From Flavobacterium daemonense (lineage in GTDB: Bacteria > Bacteroidota > Bacteroidia > Flavobacteriales > Flavobacteriaceae): a stretch of DNA of 64,000 nt. The notes under the pieces were generated by a model, which saw only the letters and a list, made by a program, of their open reading frames with translations, had not been told where the DNA came from and searched no databases. This document shows positions 1 to 9,900 of the stretch, piece by piece. The position numbers and the translations under genes were made by a program. Numbering within the stretch: position 1 is the first letter of the stretch; each line of letters begins with the position of its first letter. Location: the NCBI RefSeq assembly GCF_007341385.1, contig NZ_VJYD01000001.1, positions 310,001-374,000 of the forward strand. The letters are read 5' to 3'.

Positions 1-2
1 GT

Positions 3-308
3 GAAATTCTTAAAACTTATTTGCATCCTGACATCATATTAGAGTGGAACAGCACTACAGGGCTTATCGAAATGAATTACGATTCAATGGTCGAAATGGC
101 CAATGAATTAAGCCGTGCTTATGTGCGTTCTAAAGTCAGAATCAGTCATATTATTGCTGAAGATGACTTAGTTTCAGTACGTTATTCTCATTTTGTGAAA
201 ACGATTGAGAACCCGCGTGAAGAGATGTTATTAGCACATTTTACAACGATTTGGCAAATTAAAGACGATAAACTTTATCGAGGGTATCAAATGAGTCAAT
301 TTTCTTAA
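3..308 (+). CDS. NTF2-like (SnoaL-type) protein, 5' truncated
   Basis: The reading frame is open to the left edge of the window, so the true start lies outside; the first complete codon is at 3 and the stop is TAA at 306-308. The visible part is about 101 residues. Its pattern of strands and aromatic residues (ILEWNSTTG near the start, then VSVRYSHF, HFTTIWQIKDDKL and a C-terminal YRGYQMSQ) resembles the second half of small NTF2/SnoaL-fold proteins, which bind small ligands or act as unassigned isomerases or hydrolases. No catalytic residue can be assigned. It lies 84 bp upstream of sucD with a promoter-like box between them, so co-transcription is not required. The fold call is moderately sure; the function is unknown. 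Confidence 0.6.
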   Translation, partial: EILKTYLHPDIILEWNSTTGLIEMNYDSMVEMANELSRAYVRSKVRISHIIAEDDLVSVRYSHFVKTIENPREEMLLAHFTTIWQIKDDKLYRGYQMSQFS

Positions 309-350
309 TTTTTTTTGAGAATAAAAAGGTAAAATACGTTACAAAACCTT

Positions 351-358
351 ACTTTTGC
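351..358 (+). promoter_or_regulatory. -7 box of sucD promoter
   Basis: TACTTTTG matches the Bacteroidota -7 consensus TAnnTTTG, 34 bp before the sucD ATG. No good -33 TTTG is seen at the usual 19-21 bp spacing, so this is a partial match. Confidence 0.45.
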
Positions 359-392
359 ATCACAATTTTAAAAACTACATAAAATATATATC

Positions 393-1265
393 ATGAGTGT
401 TTTAGTTAATAAAGATTCCAAAATAATTGTTCAAGGATTTACAGGAAGTGAAGGAACTTTCCACGCTTCTCAAATGATTGAGTACGGTACTAATGTTGTT
501 GGTGGTGTTACTCCAGGAAAAGGAGGAACTAGCCATTTAGATCGTCCAGTTTTTAACACAGTAAAAGATGCTGTTGATCAAGCTGGAGCTGATACATCTA
601 TTATTTTTGTACCACCAGCTTTTGCTGCTGATGCAATTATGGAAGCTGCTGATGCGGGAATTAAAGTAATTATTGCTATTACAGAAGGGATTCCTGTTGC
701 AGACATGATTAAAGCAAATAATTATGTTAAAGAAAGAAGTTCAAGATTAATTGGACCAAACTGCCCAGGTGTTATCACTCCAGGTGAAGCTAAAGTTGGT
801 ATCATGCCAGGTTTCGTTTTCAAAAAAGGAACAGTTGGTATCGTTTCTAAATCAGGAACTTTAACTTATGAAGCTGCTGACCAAGTTGTAAAACAAGGTT
901 TAGGAATCACTACAGCTATCGGAATTGGTGGAGATCCAATCATTGGAACAACTACTAAAGAAGCTGTCGAATTATTAATGAACGATCCAGAAACTGAAGC
1001 AATTATCATGATTGGTGAAATTGGTGGTCAATTAGAAGCTGATGCTGCTAAATGGGTAAAAGCTGATGGTAACCGTAAACCAGTTATTGGTTTCATCGCT
1101 GGAGAAACTGCTCCTGCTGGTAGAACAATGGGTCACGCAGGTGCTATCGTTGGAGGTTCTGATGATACTGCTGCTGCTAAAAAACAAATCATGAGAGACA
1201 ACGGAATTCACGTTGTTGATTCACCAGCTGAAATTGGTAAAAAAGTAAAAGAAGTACTTGGATAA
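393..1265 (+). CDS. sucD: Succinate-CoA ligase, alpha subunit
   Basis: This is the alpha subunit of the TCA-cycle enzyme that converts succinyl-CoA to succinate with substrate-level phosphorylation; it works in the cytoplasm with the beta subunit SucC. At 290 residues it has the usual family length. It shows an N-terminal CoA-binding Rossmann domain (GFTGSEGTF near residue 15), the GPNCPG motif at 121-126 and the phosphohistidine loop [11 protein letters not shown] with His248. The ATG at 393 gives the canonical N-terminus. sucC is not adjacent: the upstream neighbour is an NTF2-like gene and the downstream one is unrelated. A strong terminator follows, so sucD is probably expressed alone. 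Confidence 0.97.
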   Translation: MSVLVNKDSKIIVQGFTGSEGTFHASQMIEYGTNVVGGVTPGKGGTSHLDRPVFNTVKDAVDQAGADTSIIFVPPAFAADAIMEAADAGIKVIIAITEGIPVADMIKANNYVKERSSRLIGPNCPGVITPGEAKVGIMPGFVFKKGTVGIVSKSGTLTYEAADQVVKQGLGITTAIGIGGDPIIGTTTKEAVELLMNDPETEAIIMIGEIGGQLEADAAKWVKADGNRKPVIGFIAGETAPAGRTMGHAGAIVGGSDDTAAAKKQIMRDNGIHVVDSPAEIGKKVKEVLG

Positions 1266-1296
1266 TAAAATCCAATATTCGAAATAACAAATTCCA

Positions 1297-1328
1297 AAAA
1301 AGTCTCAATATTTACTTGAGACTTTTTT
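1297..1328 (+). terminator. Rho-independent terminator of sucD
   Basis: The stem AGTCTCAA / TTGAGACT with a short loop is followed by a T run, 32 bp after the sucD stop. Confidence 0.85.
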
Positions 1329-1337
1329 ACATTTTAA

Positions 1338-1398
1338 AATACTGAGGTATAAATAGAAAAAACTTAGCATCTTAGAACCTCAGTACCTTAGAGGCTAA
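1338..1398 (+). repeat. Degenerate octamer array (CTTAGNAN words)
   Basis: Four consecutive 8-nt words of the form CTTAGCAT, CTTAGAAC, CTCAGTAC, CTTAGAGG occupy 1363-1394. A partial inverted counterpart, ACTGAGGTA, sits at about 1341-1349. The array fills the gap before the GIY-YIG-like gene and ends shortly before its ATG. It belongs to the word-array class described in the findings. Confidence 0.6.
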
Positions 1399-1408
1399 AA
1401 AAAGAAAT

Positions 1409-1837
1409 ATGAGTAAAGATTTAAAAAAGTTCAAAGTAAGCAACAGTTTTGTTTTTACTATTGAAGATAGTTTAGAAGAAGTTTGCAATGCACCAGAAGG
1501 AAGCGCAGGAATTTTTGTGGTTTATGCTGTAGAAGGAGAAGAGAAAGAACTTATCATGGTTGGTTCAACTGGAACTGTTCAAAATGACGGAACTTTAAAA
1601 AGCAAAAATGGCGGTTTGTATGATAAAATCGTGAACGGACACCAATTTGCAAAAACAGGAAGAAAATATTCTTGGCCAGCACAAATGAAATTAGAGAATA
1701 TTTCGGCTCTTGAAGTAGTTTGGTACGAAACTTTCAATGCTGATGTGAAAGCTATTCCAACTGCGGTCGAAGGACAGGTTTTGCAAAATTTCTTAGATGA
1801 AAATGCTAAATTGCCAAGATGGAATGTAGCTTTCTAA
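1409..1837 (+). CDS. Divergent GIY-YIG-like protein
   Basis: A 142-residue cytoplasmic protein that I do not recognise as a named family. It has a layout like the GIY-YIG nuclease fold: GIFVVY at 34-39 in place of GIY, MVGSTG at 50-55 in place of YIG, GGLYDKIVNG at 68-77, Arg85 in an R..SWP context, a conserved Glu121 in AVEGQVLQ, and an LPRWN tail. In GIY-YIG enzymes the two Tyr, an Arg and a Glu form the active site; here both tyrosines of the core motif are replaced, so nuclease activity is doubtful. It stands alone between two terminators. The fold assignment is an inference from motif order. Confidence 0.55.
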   Translation: MSKDLKKFKVSNSFVFTIEDSLEEVCNAPEGSAGIFVVYAVEGEEKELIMVGSTGTVQNDGTLKSKNGGLYDKIVNGHQFAKTGRKYSWPAQMKLENISALEVVWYETFNADVKAIPTAVEGQVLQNFLDENAKLPRWNVAF

Positions 1838-1864
1838 AGTTACTTTTGATATAAAATTATTCTG

Positions 1865-1897
1865 AAAGCCTTGCTTTAATTAGTAAGGCTTTTTTTA
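1865..1897 (+). terminator. Terminator after GIY-YIG-like gene
   Basis: The stem AAGCCTT / AAGGCTT is followed by a run of seven T. The T run ends directly at an ATG (1897) that is in frame with the next gene; that ATG would therefore not lie on a normal mRNA leader, which argues for the downstream start at 1960. Confidence 0.85.
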
Positions 1898-1959
1898 TGA
1901 AATCTTTGGTTTTGTTTTTTGCTTTTTATATATTTAAAAACCAAAACAAAACTAACCCT

Positions 1960-4623
1960 ATGACCAAGAACTACTTGCTGTTACTGATATCGTGTGTTTT
2001 TTCTTCTGTAAATTCTCAGATAATTAATTTTCCAGACGCTAAGTTTAAGGCAAAATTGCTGGAAGCTGATGTTGTAAATAATATTGCTAAAGGTAACTTT
2101 GGAGAAAAAATCAAGATCGATTTAAATGGCGATGGAAATATTGACCAGTCAGAAGCCGCTAATGTTATTTATTTAGATGTTAGCAAGTCTGATATTGCAT
2201 CATTAGTGGGTATTAAAAGTTTTTCAAATTTACTTTCTTTAAATTGTGCTTCAAATAAAATTTCTGATTTGGATATTAGTAATATGCTTAGTCTTGGTGG
2301 TGTAAATTGCGATGAAAATCAAATTACAAACATAAATCATTCTGGAGCATCTAATTTAACGGGATTAAGTTGTATGTATAATTTGCTTACAAACCTTGAT
2401 TTTTCAGATTTTTTGTACCTCGGAGAACTTCAATGCGATGGAAATCAATTTAGTACTTTAGAAATTACCGCTCCATTGCCTAGATTATATCAGTTAAGTT
2501 GTAGCTTTAATTTATTGACTAGTATAAACTTATCGGGTTTAAATCCTAATGAGTTTCATACTTTGTCTTGTTTTTTAAATACTATTACAAGTCTTGATTT
2601 AAGTAGGTTTACAAAGCTTGAAAATTTATATTGCGGTTCAAATCCATTAACAAATTTAAAAGTTACTGCATATGAAACATTGCAAAAATTTTCATACAGT
2701 GAGACTGGAATTTCAAATTTTGATGTAACAAAATTTCCAAACCTTTTAGTTTTATCGTGCAACAAAACTGAAACGACAGTATTGGATTTAACAGGATTGA
2801 AAAAATTAAAAATATTGGAATGTGGTCAAAATTATATTGAACATTTAAATTTACAGGAAACTTTAGATTTGGAGGATCTCTACTGTCCTTACAATAAATT
2901 GATTAGTCTCGATTTGTCGAAATTAACAAAATTGCAAAACCTAGAGGTTGAATCGAGTGATATAGCAGATTCGAATTTTAATGATTTAGTAAGTTTAGAA
3001 ACTGCTGTGATTTGGAACACTTACATAAAAACGATTGATTTAAGCAAATCGCCTAGTTTAAAGTCACTGACTGTTTTTCGAAATCCTCTTTTAGAAACAA
3101 TTAACGTAAAGAACGGAAGTTTAGAAAGTGAATTCATTATTGTAGAAAATCCAAAATTGACTAATGTATGTGCAGATGATGATGATATAACAAAAATTGA
3201 AGATGCATTTAAGGAATATGGCGTGACCAATTACAATGTTAACTCGTATTGTACTTTTGCACCGGGAGGCGAGAGTTTTTCGATACAGGGAAGCAATCGT
3301 AATGATTTGAACAACAATGGTTGCGATGCGACAGATATTCCGGCTTCGTTTTTAAAGTTTAGAATAGAGGACGTAGCAAAATCAGGGAATTTCATAAGTA
3401 ATGATTTAGGTAAATATGACATAAAAGTTGCCGCTGGAAAATACAATGTTACTCCAGTTTTTGAAAACCCGAGTTACTTTTCCGTATCTCCTGCTTCAGT
3501 ACAAGTGGAATTTCCGACGGTTTCTAGTCCGTATACGCAAGATTTTTGTATAAAAGCAGTAGGAGTTCATAACGATTTGGAAGTAACATTTTTGCCAATT
3601 TGGCCTGCGAGACCAGGATTTGCCGCAAAATACAGAATCATATATAAAAATAAAGGCAATACAGCCCAATCTGGAACAATTGGTTTAACATTTGATGATT
3701 CCGTTTCAGATCTAACGACTGCAAGTCCTGCGGTTTCTTCGACATCTTTAAATAAACTTATGTGGAATTTCACTAATTTGAAGCCTTTCGAAATTAGAGA
3801 AATTGTTTTGAATTTTCGTATAAATCCTCCAACAGATAGTGCAGGAGTTACTTTTGGAGATATTCTTTCTTATTCTGCTACTGCAACTTCTTCTGCAACA
3901 GATGAAACACCTCTGGATAATGTATCTGCTTTCAACCAGATTGTAGTTGGTTCATACGATCCAAATGATAAAACTTGCCTTGAAGGAAATGTAATTACGC
4001 CAACTTTGATTGGCGAATATGTCCACTATATGATTCGTTTTGAAAATACAGGAACTTATATGGCGCAGAATATTGTGGTTAAAGATTTGATTGATCTTTC
4101 AAAATTCGATATTTCAACTTTAATTCCTGTTAGTGCAAGCCATCCGTATGCGATGAAAATTTCAGATGGAAATAAGGTCGAATTTATCTTCGAAAACATA
4201 AATCTTCCTTTTGACAATGTAAATCGAAATGGATATATTTCTTTTAAAATCAAAACATTGCCAACTTTAAAACCAGGTGATACTTTTGCAAATGAAGCCA
4301 ATATTTATTTTGATTATAATTATCCAATCTTGACTAATAAGGCAAGTTCGACATTTAAGGCTCTCGGGACACAAGATTTTGAGTTTTCTCAATATTTTAA
4401 TATTTACCCAAATCCCGTTAAGGACGTTTTGAATATTGATTCTAAAAATGTAATCCAAAAACAGTCAATTCAAATATTTGATATTTTGGGGCAAATGATC
4501 ATTTCGGTTCTAGATCCCGAAAATGCGTCAAAAATTGATGTTTCAAGACTTCAAAGTGGAACTTATATTTTAAAAGTTAAGTCAGACAAAGGAAGTTCAA
4601 GTTTCAAGTTTATAAAAAAATAG
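1960..4623 (+). CDS. Secreted leucine-rich repeat protein with T9SS sorting domain
   Basis: An 887-residue exported protein. The start at 1960 gives a clean signal peptide (MTKNYLLLLISCVFSSVNSQ); the in-frame ATG at 1897 is rejected because it abuts the preceding terminator. Residues of about 75-410 are leucine-rich repeats of roughly 21 residues with the pattern LxxLxCxxNxLxxLDLS. Next comes a region with YDPNDK near residue 664, followed by an Ig-like segment as in large Bacteroidota surface proteins (DUF7619-type). The last 75 residues or so (IYPNPVKDVLNI to GTYILKVKSDKG) are a type A C-terminal domain recognised by the type IX secretion system, so the mature protein is probably released or anchored at the cell surface. 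The role is unknown; adhesion or ligand binding is plausible. Confidence 0.85.
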   Translation: MTKNYLLLLISCVFSSVNSQIINFPDAKFKAKLLEADVVNNIAKGNFGEKIKIDLNGDGNIDQSEAANVIYLDVSKSDIASLVGIKSFSNLLSLNCASNKISDLDISNMLSLGGVNCDENQITNINHSGASNLTGLSCMYNLLTNLDFSDFLYLGELQCDGNQFSTLEITAPLPRLYQLSCSFNLLTSINLSGLNPNEFHTLSCFLNTITSLDLSRFTKLENLYCGSNPLTNLKVTAYETLQKFSYSETGISNFDVTKFPNLLVLSCNKTETTVLDLTGLKKLKILECGQNYIEHLNLQETLDLEDLYCPYNKLISLDLSKLTKLQNLEVESSDIADSNFNDLVSLETAVIWNTYIKTIDLSKSPSLKSLTVFRNPLLETINVKNGSLESEFIIVENPKLTNVCADDDDITKIEDAFKEYGVTNYNVNSYCTFAPGGESFSIQGSNRNDLNNNGCDATDIPASFLKFRIEDVAKSGNFISNDLGKYDIKVAAGKYNVTPVFENPSYFSVSPASVQVEFPTVSSPYTQDFCIKAVGVHNDLEVTFLPIWPARPGFAAKYRIIYKNKGNTAQSGTIGLTFDDSVSDLTTASPAVSSTSLNKLMWNFTNLKPFEIREIVLNFRINPPTDSAGVTFGDILSYSATATSSATDETPLDNVSAFNQIVVGSYDPNDKTCLEGNVITPTLIGEYVHYMIRFENTGTYMAQNIVVKDLIDLSKFDISTLIPVSASHPYAMKISDGNKVEFIFENINLPFDNVNRNGYISFKIKTLPTLKPGDTFANEANIYFDYNYPILTNKASSTFKALGTQDFEFSQYFNIYPNPVKDVLNIDSKNVIQKQSIQIFDILGQMIISVLDPENASKIDVSRLQSGTYILKVKSDKGSSSFKFIKK

Positions 4624-4718
4624 AGAACAGGTAAAAAAGGTTAAATCTTAGATTTATTTGAATAAATTATCCGAAGATAATTTTAACATTCAACTTTAAG
4701 CCTTATAAAATCTATAAA

Positions 4719-4757
4719 AAGGGACAGTTTTTATATTAAGAAACTGTCTCTTTTTTG
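4719..4757 (+). terminator. Terminator after LRR gene
   Basis: GGGACAGTTT pairs with AAACTGTCTC (one G-U pair) across a short loop, followed by six T. It separates the LRR gene from the sigma-factor locus. Confidence 0.8.
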
Positions 4758-4883
4758 TAAAATAATTGTTTTTAAAAAAATGCTTTTATATATTTATCGC
4801 ACAAAATTAAAGGATAATGTTAAAAAAATACAATCCTTGTATTAAATAAATCTCACAAGGAGAGAATCTTGCCCCTAAACACC

Positions 4884-5498
4884 ATGAAGACCCCGACTTT
4901 ACTATTTAATGTTGTTGATGACAATACGCTTTGGAATAACTTGAAAGAGGGTGATGAAAAATCATTTTCAATGTTATTTGAAAGGTATTATGCCGATTTG
5001 GTTCGTTATGGAAATTCGCTTTCTCCATTTGAAGAAAAAGTCCAAGACTGCATTCAAGATGTTTTTACTGATATTTGGATTTACCGCAATACACTTCAAA
5101 ACTCAGTTGTTGTAAAAGCTTATTTATTGTCTAGCGTGCGAAAGCGAATTGCAAGATTACACGAACGCGATCACATTTTTCGTAAAACTGCTAGTACAGA
5201 TTCAATTGCTTTTTTGCTTGAATTTTCAGTTGATCACGAACTTTTGGAAGAAGCTGATGATGATGCCAAAGAAAAACTGATTCACTTGAATAAATTACTG
5301 AATGATTTGCCTGGAAGACAAAAGGAAGCGATATATCTTCGTTATCATCAAGGTCTTAACGTAGAACAAATTGCTGAAATGCTTAATGTAAATTACCAAT
5401 CAGCAAGTAATTTGTTGCATCGAGGTTTGATGACGCTTCGTAGAGAATGGAAGGGTAGTTTTTCCTTATTACTTTTGCTATCCGCAACCAGTTTTTAA
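4884..5498 (+). CDS. ECF RNA polymerase sigma factor (FecI-type)
   Basis: A 204-residue sigma factor with region 2 at about residues 18-75 (LFERYYADLVRYG, then QDVFTDIW) and region 4 at about 137-190 (LPGRQKEAIYLRYHQGLNVEQIAEML, a helix-turn-helix). It directs RNA polymerase to promoters of its target import operon and is normally held by the FecR protein encoded 89 bp downstream. Start choice: the ATG at 4884 is used, but an in-frame TTG at 4869 lies about 6 bp after AAGGAG (4857-4862), a spacing that would fit a Shine-Dalgarno site, so five extra residues are possible. The target is most likely the susC-susD operon that follows. Confidence 0.93.
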   Translation: MKTPTLLFNVVDDNTLWNNLKEGDEKSFSMLFERYYADLVRYGNSLSPFEEKVQDCIQDVFTDIWIYRNTLQNSVVVKAYLLSSVRKRIARLHERDHIFRKTASTDSIAFLLEFSVDHELLEEADDDAKEKLIHLNKLLNDLPGRQKEAIYLRYHQGLNVEQIAEMLNVNYQSASNLLHRGLMTLRREWKGSFSLLLLLSATSF

Positions 5499-5587
5499 AT
5501 TTATTTCAAAAAAAATAAAAAAAATCACAATTTAGTGAGTATATAATAAGAGTGCTGTCCTCTATGTTTTTGTAACCTTATTTTTAG

Positions 5588-6700
5588 ATGCAAAAACGTA
5601 ACACATATACTCAAATTGAAGACTTTTTGTCTGACGAATCATTCCAGTCTTGGGTTTTATTAAAAATCGATCAGGACGGCTGGGAAGAATGGACTTTAGA
5701 AAACCGTCATCGTGCAAAACTCGTTCAGGATGCCAGACATTTGCTGTTGGCGATGAAAGTTCCGGAATCCAATTTATCGAAATTGGATATTCAAAAAGCG
5801 CTTCAAAATACTTGGCGAAAAATTGAAGAAAAGGAAAATCAAATTCTTTTCAGCAAAAATGCCGGTACAAAGTTTTTCAAAAACTATTTTTTAACTGGTA
5901 TTGCGGCCAGTTTATTCTTTTGCTTATTATCGATCTGGTATTATGAAAATCATTTTCCATCTGATAATGTTGTCACTTATAAAGAATTGATAGCTGAAAA
6001 TAGTGAAGGACTTGTCGAACAAACAAATAATTCTAACAATCCTCAAATTATCACATTATCAGACGGAAGTTCTGTTTTATTACAGCCAAATAGTAAATTA
6101 AGTTACCCTAAAATCTTTACCGGGAACGAAAGAAAGGTGTATTTATCCGGCGAAGGTTTCTTTGAAATTAGTAAAAATCCTAAAAAGCCTTTTTTCGTTT
6201 ACGCAAATGAGATTGTCACAAAAGTTGTTGGTACTAGCTTTAGAGTTAAAGCTTTTTCTGATCAGCCAGATGTAGAAGTTCTTGTACGCACCGGTAAAGT
6301 TAAGGTAAAGTCTAATGATTTGGTTACAAAATCAAATCAGGAGGAAGTAGTATTGCTTCCTAATCAAGCCCTTCGATTTGTTCGGAACGATTTAAAATTC
6401 AACAAAATCACAAATATTACGCAAGACAAAGAATTGCGCGAAAGTGTGGGCAATATCGAGCAGTTGAGTTTTGAATTTAGTGATATTCCAGTTTCTCAAA
6501 TCTTCGAAACCATTGAGCAGGCGTATCAGGTCAAAATCGATTATCCTAAAAATAAATTGAAAGATTGTCATTTGACAACTTCACTAAGTGATCAGCCATT
6601 GCCTGAAAAACTAAAAATTGTCTGCAAAAGCATCAGTGCAGAAACCAATTTTGAGATGAATGGAAATCAGGTTATTATAACTTCTCAAGGCTGTAATTAA
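5588..6700 (+). CDS. FecR-type anti-sigma factor
   Basis: A 370-residue inner-membrane protein. A cytoplasmic N-terminal part of about 98 residues is followed by one transmembrane segment (about 99-118, LTGIAASLFFCLLSIWYY), a periplasmic FecR domain (about 150-255, with TLSDGSSVLLQPNSKLSY and GEGFFEISKNPKKPF) and a C-terminal DUF4974 domain (about 285-350). In the known model the periplasmic part senses the N-terminal STN domain of a loaded TonB receptor and releases the sigma factor on the cytoplasmic side. The order sigma, FecR, STN-bearing SusC fits that model closely. Confidence 0.93.
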   Translation: MQKRNTYTQIEDFLSDESFQSWVLLKIDQDGWEEWTLENRHRAKLVQDARHLLLAMKVPESNLSKLDIQKALQNTWRKIEEKENQILFSKNAGTKFFKNYFLTGIAASLFFCLLSIWYYENHFPSDNVVTYKELIAENSEGLVEQTNNSNNPQIITLSDGSSVLLQPNSKLSYPKIFTGNERKVYLSGEGFFEISKNPKKPFFVYANEIVTKVVGTSFRVKAFSDQPDVEVLVRTGKVKVKSNDLVTKSNQEEVVLLPNQALRFVRNDLKFNKITNITQDKELRESVGNIEQLSFEFSDIPVSQIFETIEQAYQVKIDYPKNKLKDCHLTTSLSDQPLPEKLKIVCKSISAETNFEMNGNQVIITSQGCN

Positions 6701-6830
6701 TCAACGCTTTATAACTGTAATTATAAAGTATTTTGATTTTCAGTTTTAAAATCAGACTAAAAATAAAACTAAAAAATTAACCAAAACCAAAACAAAATAT
6801 AAGCCTATGTAAAAATAATATTCATAAAAA

Positions 6831-6862
6831 AAGTGCCGAAATGCTGTAACATTTTCGACACT
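6831..6862 (+). promoter_or_regulatory. Imperfect hairpin between fecR and susC
   Basis: AGTGCCGAAATG and CATTTTCGACACT can form a stem of about 11 pairs with one mismatch and one bulge. No T run follows, so it is not a clear terminator. It lies about 90 bp before the susC ATG in a 251-bp gap and may affect differential expression or mRNA stability. I found no -7 box of the TAnnTTTG type in the gap, as expected if susC is read by the ECF sigma factor. Confidence 0.35.
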
Positions 6863-6951
6863 TATTAGATTGAATTCCTCTCTGTAAAGAGCAATTCAGT
6901 TCGTTTCTTAAAATACACGCGAATCAGTATTAATCAAAACAAACCAAAATT

Positions 6952-9900
6952 ATGAAAAAACCAGTTGGTAAACAACGATTACTCCATCGAATCATGAAAA
7001 TAACACTATTTCAGTTTGTCTTAGCACTTATATTTTCAAGTGTTACAATGGCAAACAGTGTAAATGGGCAGAAAAAATTAGATACTAAAGTTACAATTAC
7101 AGTTGAAAATTTGACTTTAGACAACGCTTTATCTAAAATTGAAAAGTCGGCACAAGTAAAATTTTCTTATAATTCAAGATTACCTCAATTGAACCAAAAA
7201 GTGAGTATTGAGGCAAATGAGGAAACATTGGCAAGTATTCTTAACCGAATTTTGTTGCCATTCAATATAACTTTTTCAGAAGTCAGCAATCAGATTGTTT
7301 TGCAGAAAAGTGTAGCCGCAGATTCGTTTTCGGCTTCAGCAAATCATGACGCATTGCCAAATATATTTACCGCAGGCCCTATTATCAAAGGAAAAGTAAC
7401 AGATGTTTCGGGAAGTCCGCTTCCAGGAGCAACAGTTATGGCAAAAGGAACTAAAATAGCTGTTTTAACCGATTTTGATGGAAATTTCTCTATTGAAATG
7501 CCAGCAAACAGTACAACATTAGTGATTTCATATGTTGGGATGGAAACTAAAGAAATCAGCGCTTCAAATACATCTCCAACAATTGTTTTGACAGAATTAG
7601 GACAAAATTTAAAAGAAGTTGTAGTAACAACAGGTTATGAAAAAACATCCAAGAGAACTTTTACAGGAGCAATCAGTAAAATTTCTGGAAGTGAATTAAA
7701 AATTGATGGTGTAGTTGACGTAAGCCGAATGATCGAAGGAAAAGCGGCCGGAGTTACAGTACAAAACGTTACCGGAACTTTTGGTACAGCTCCAAAAATT
7801 ACTGTGCGTGGTTCGTCTTCAATTTTTGGAGATACAAAACCGCTTTGGGTAATTGATGGTGTTGTTCAAGAGGATATAATCAATCTAACTTTTGCCGATT
7901 TGGCTTCTGGTAATTCTGAAACTTTATTAAGTTCCTCTGTTGCAGGTTTAAATGCAAACGACATTCAAAGTATTGAAATTCTTAAAGATGCATCGGCTAC
8001 GTCAATTTATGGTTCAAGATCATTAAACGGAGTTGTGGTTGTTACAACAAAACAAGGACGAAGAGATTCGCCTCTAAAAATCAGCTATTCTTTGGAACAA
8101 ACTGCGAGAACTGTTCCGAATTACAGTCAGTACGACATCTTGAATTCGCAGGAATCAATGAGTATTTTTAAAGAAATGGAAGCAAAAGGATATCTTGATC
8201 TTCCATCGACAGTTAACGGAAGATATGGTGGAGCATATAATTTGTTAGGTCGTGCAATCAATACGTATGTACCTGAAACGGATAGTTATTTAGTGAATAA
8301 TGATCCTGTTAGCCGAAATAATTTTTTGAGAAAATATGAAATGGCAAATACAGACTGGTTCGGAACCTTATTCAGACCTTCATTGACTCAGAATCACTCT
8401 TTAAGCTTTTCTGGCGGAGGAAAAAACAATACATTTTATGCTTCTTTGGGTTATTATACAGATCCGGGATGGACCATTGCTGATGATGTAAAGCAACTTT
8501 CATCAAACATAAAAGGGACATTTTTTATCAATGATAAATTAAATATTACGTTATCAACACTTGCTTCTATTCGTGATCAAGGCGCTCCAGGAAGTTATGA
8601 AAGTGAAAAAGATGCTGTTTTTGGAAAAGTAACTCGTGATTTTGACATCAATCCGTTTAATTATGTTTTGAATACCAGCAGAACGTTGAGACCTTACGAC
8701 GAAAACGGAAATCTAGAATATTACAGAAACAACTGGGCTCCTATGAATATTATCAATGAGTTGGCAAACAACTTCATGGAGATCAATGTAAAAGATATTC
8801 GCTTTCAAATGGATTTAGATTATAAAATAAATCCGCATTTAACTTATAATTTGACGGCTTCTGCGCGTTATGCGAATACAACTCGCGAGCACAAAATTCT
8901 AGAAGGTTCGAATGTTGTCGGCGCTTATAATGCGATGGAAAATACGCTGGTAAGAGATGCAAATATCTTTTTGTACCAAGATCCAAACGACTTGACGGCA
9001 CCAAAAGTTTCGGTATTGCCAAATGGTGGTTTTTTAAGAAAGTTTACCAATGATATGACTTCTTATAACATCAGAAACAGTGTGAGTTACAGAAATACAT
9101 TTAATGAAAAACATGAACTAGAAGGTTTCTTTGGAACAGAGATGCGAGTAGTAGATAGAACAAGCGATAATTTTGTTGCTGCGGGTATTCAATACGACAG
9201 AGGACTTACTGCTTTTACAGATCCTAGATTATTGGAGAAAATAATCAATGCTGGAGATTCTTATTACGGTTTTAATGAAGAAAAAGAAAGAACGGTAGGT
9301 TTCTTTGGAAAAGTTGGGTACACATATGATCGTCGTTATACAGCTTCGGTTACAGGACGTTACGATGGTTCAAACAGACAAGGAGACAGCGGTTCTTCAC
9401 GTTGGCTTCCAACATATACTTTTAGCGGAAAATGGAATCTTTCTGAAGAAAGTTTTATGAAAAATGTTCAGTCTGTAAACAATTTAAGTTTAAGAGGATC
9501 GTACGGTTTAACTGCGACTGCAGGGCCTGCGACGAATTCTTTGGCTATTTATAAAAGTTTCATCACAGATCGTTTAAATCTTGACGACAGACAAACGGGA
9601 ATCAGAATTGATGAGTTGCAAAACGGAGATTTGACTTGGGAAAAACAATACGAAACCAATTTAGGGGTTGATCTTGGAATGTTCCGAAATCGAATTGCTT
9701 TAACTACAGATATTTACCGTAGAAAAGCATTTGATTTAGTTGATTATGTTGTGACTTCGGGAATTGGAGGACAAAGAATTAAACAAGGAAATAATGCCAA
9801 CATGGAAACAAAAGGTCTTGAAGTTGGTTTTACTACAAGAAATATTGTTGCAGATAATTTCAAATGGTCAACAACACTTAATTTCTCAGTTTATAGTCAG

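Noticed and set aside
1897-1959. Longer N-terminus for the LRR protein
   Set aside because: The ATG at 1897 directly follows the T run of a terminator, and the added residues would hide a clean signal peptide that starts at 1960.
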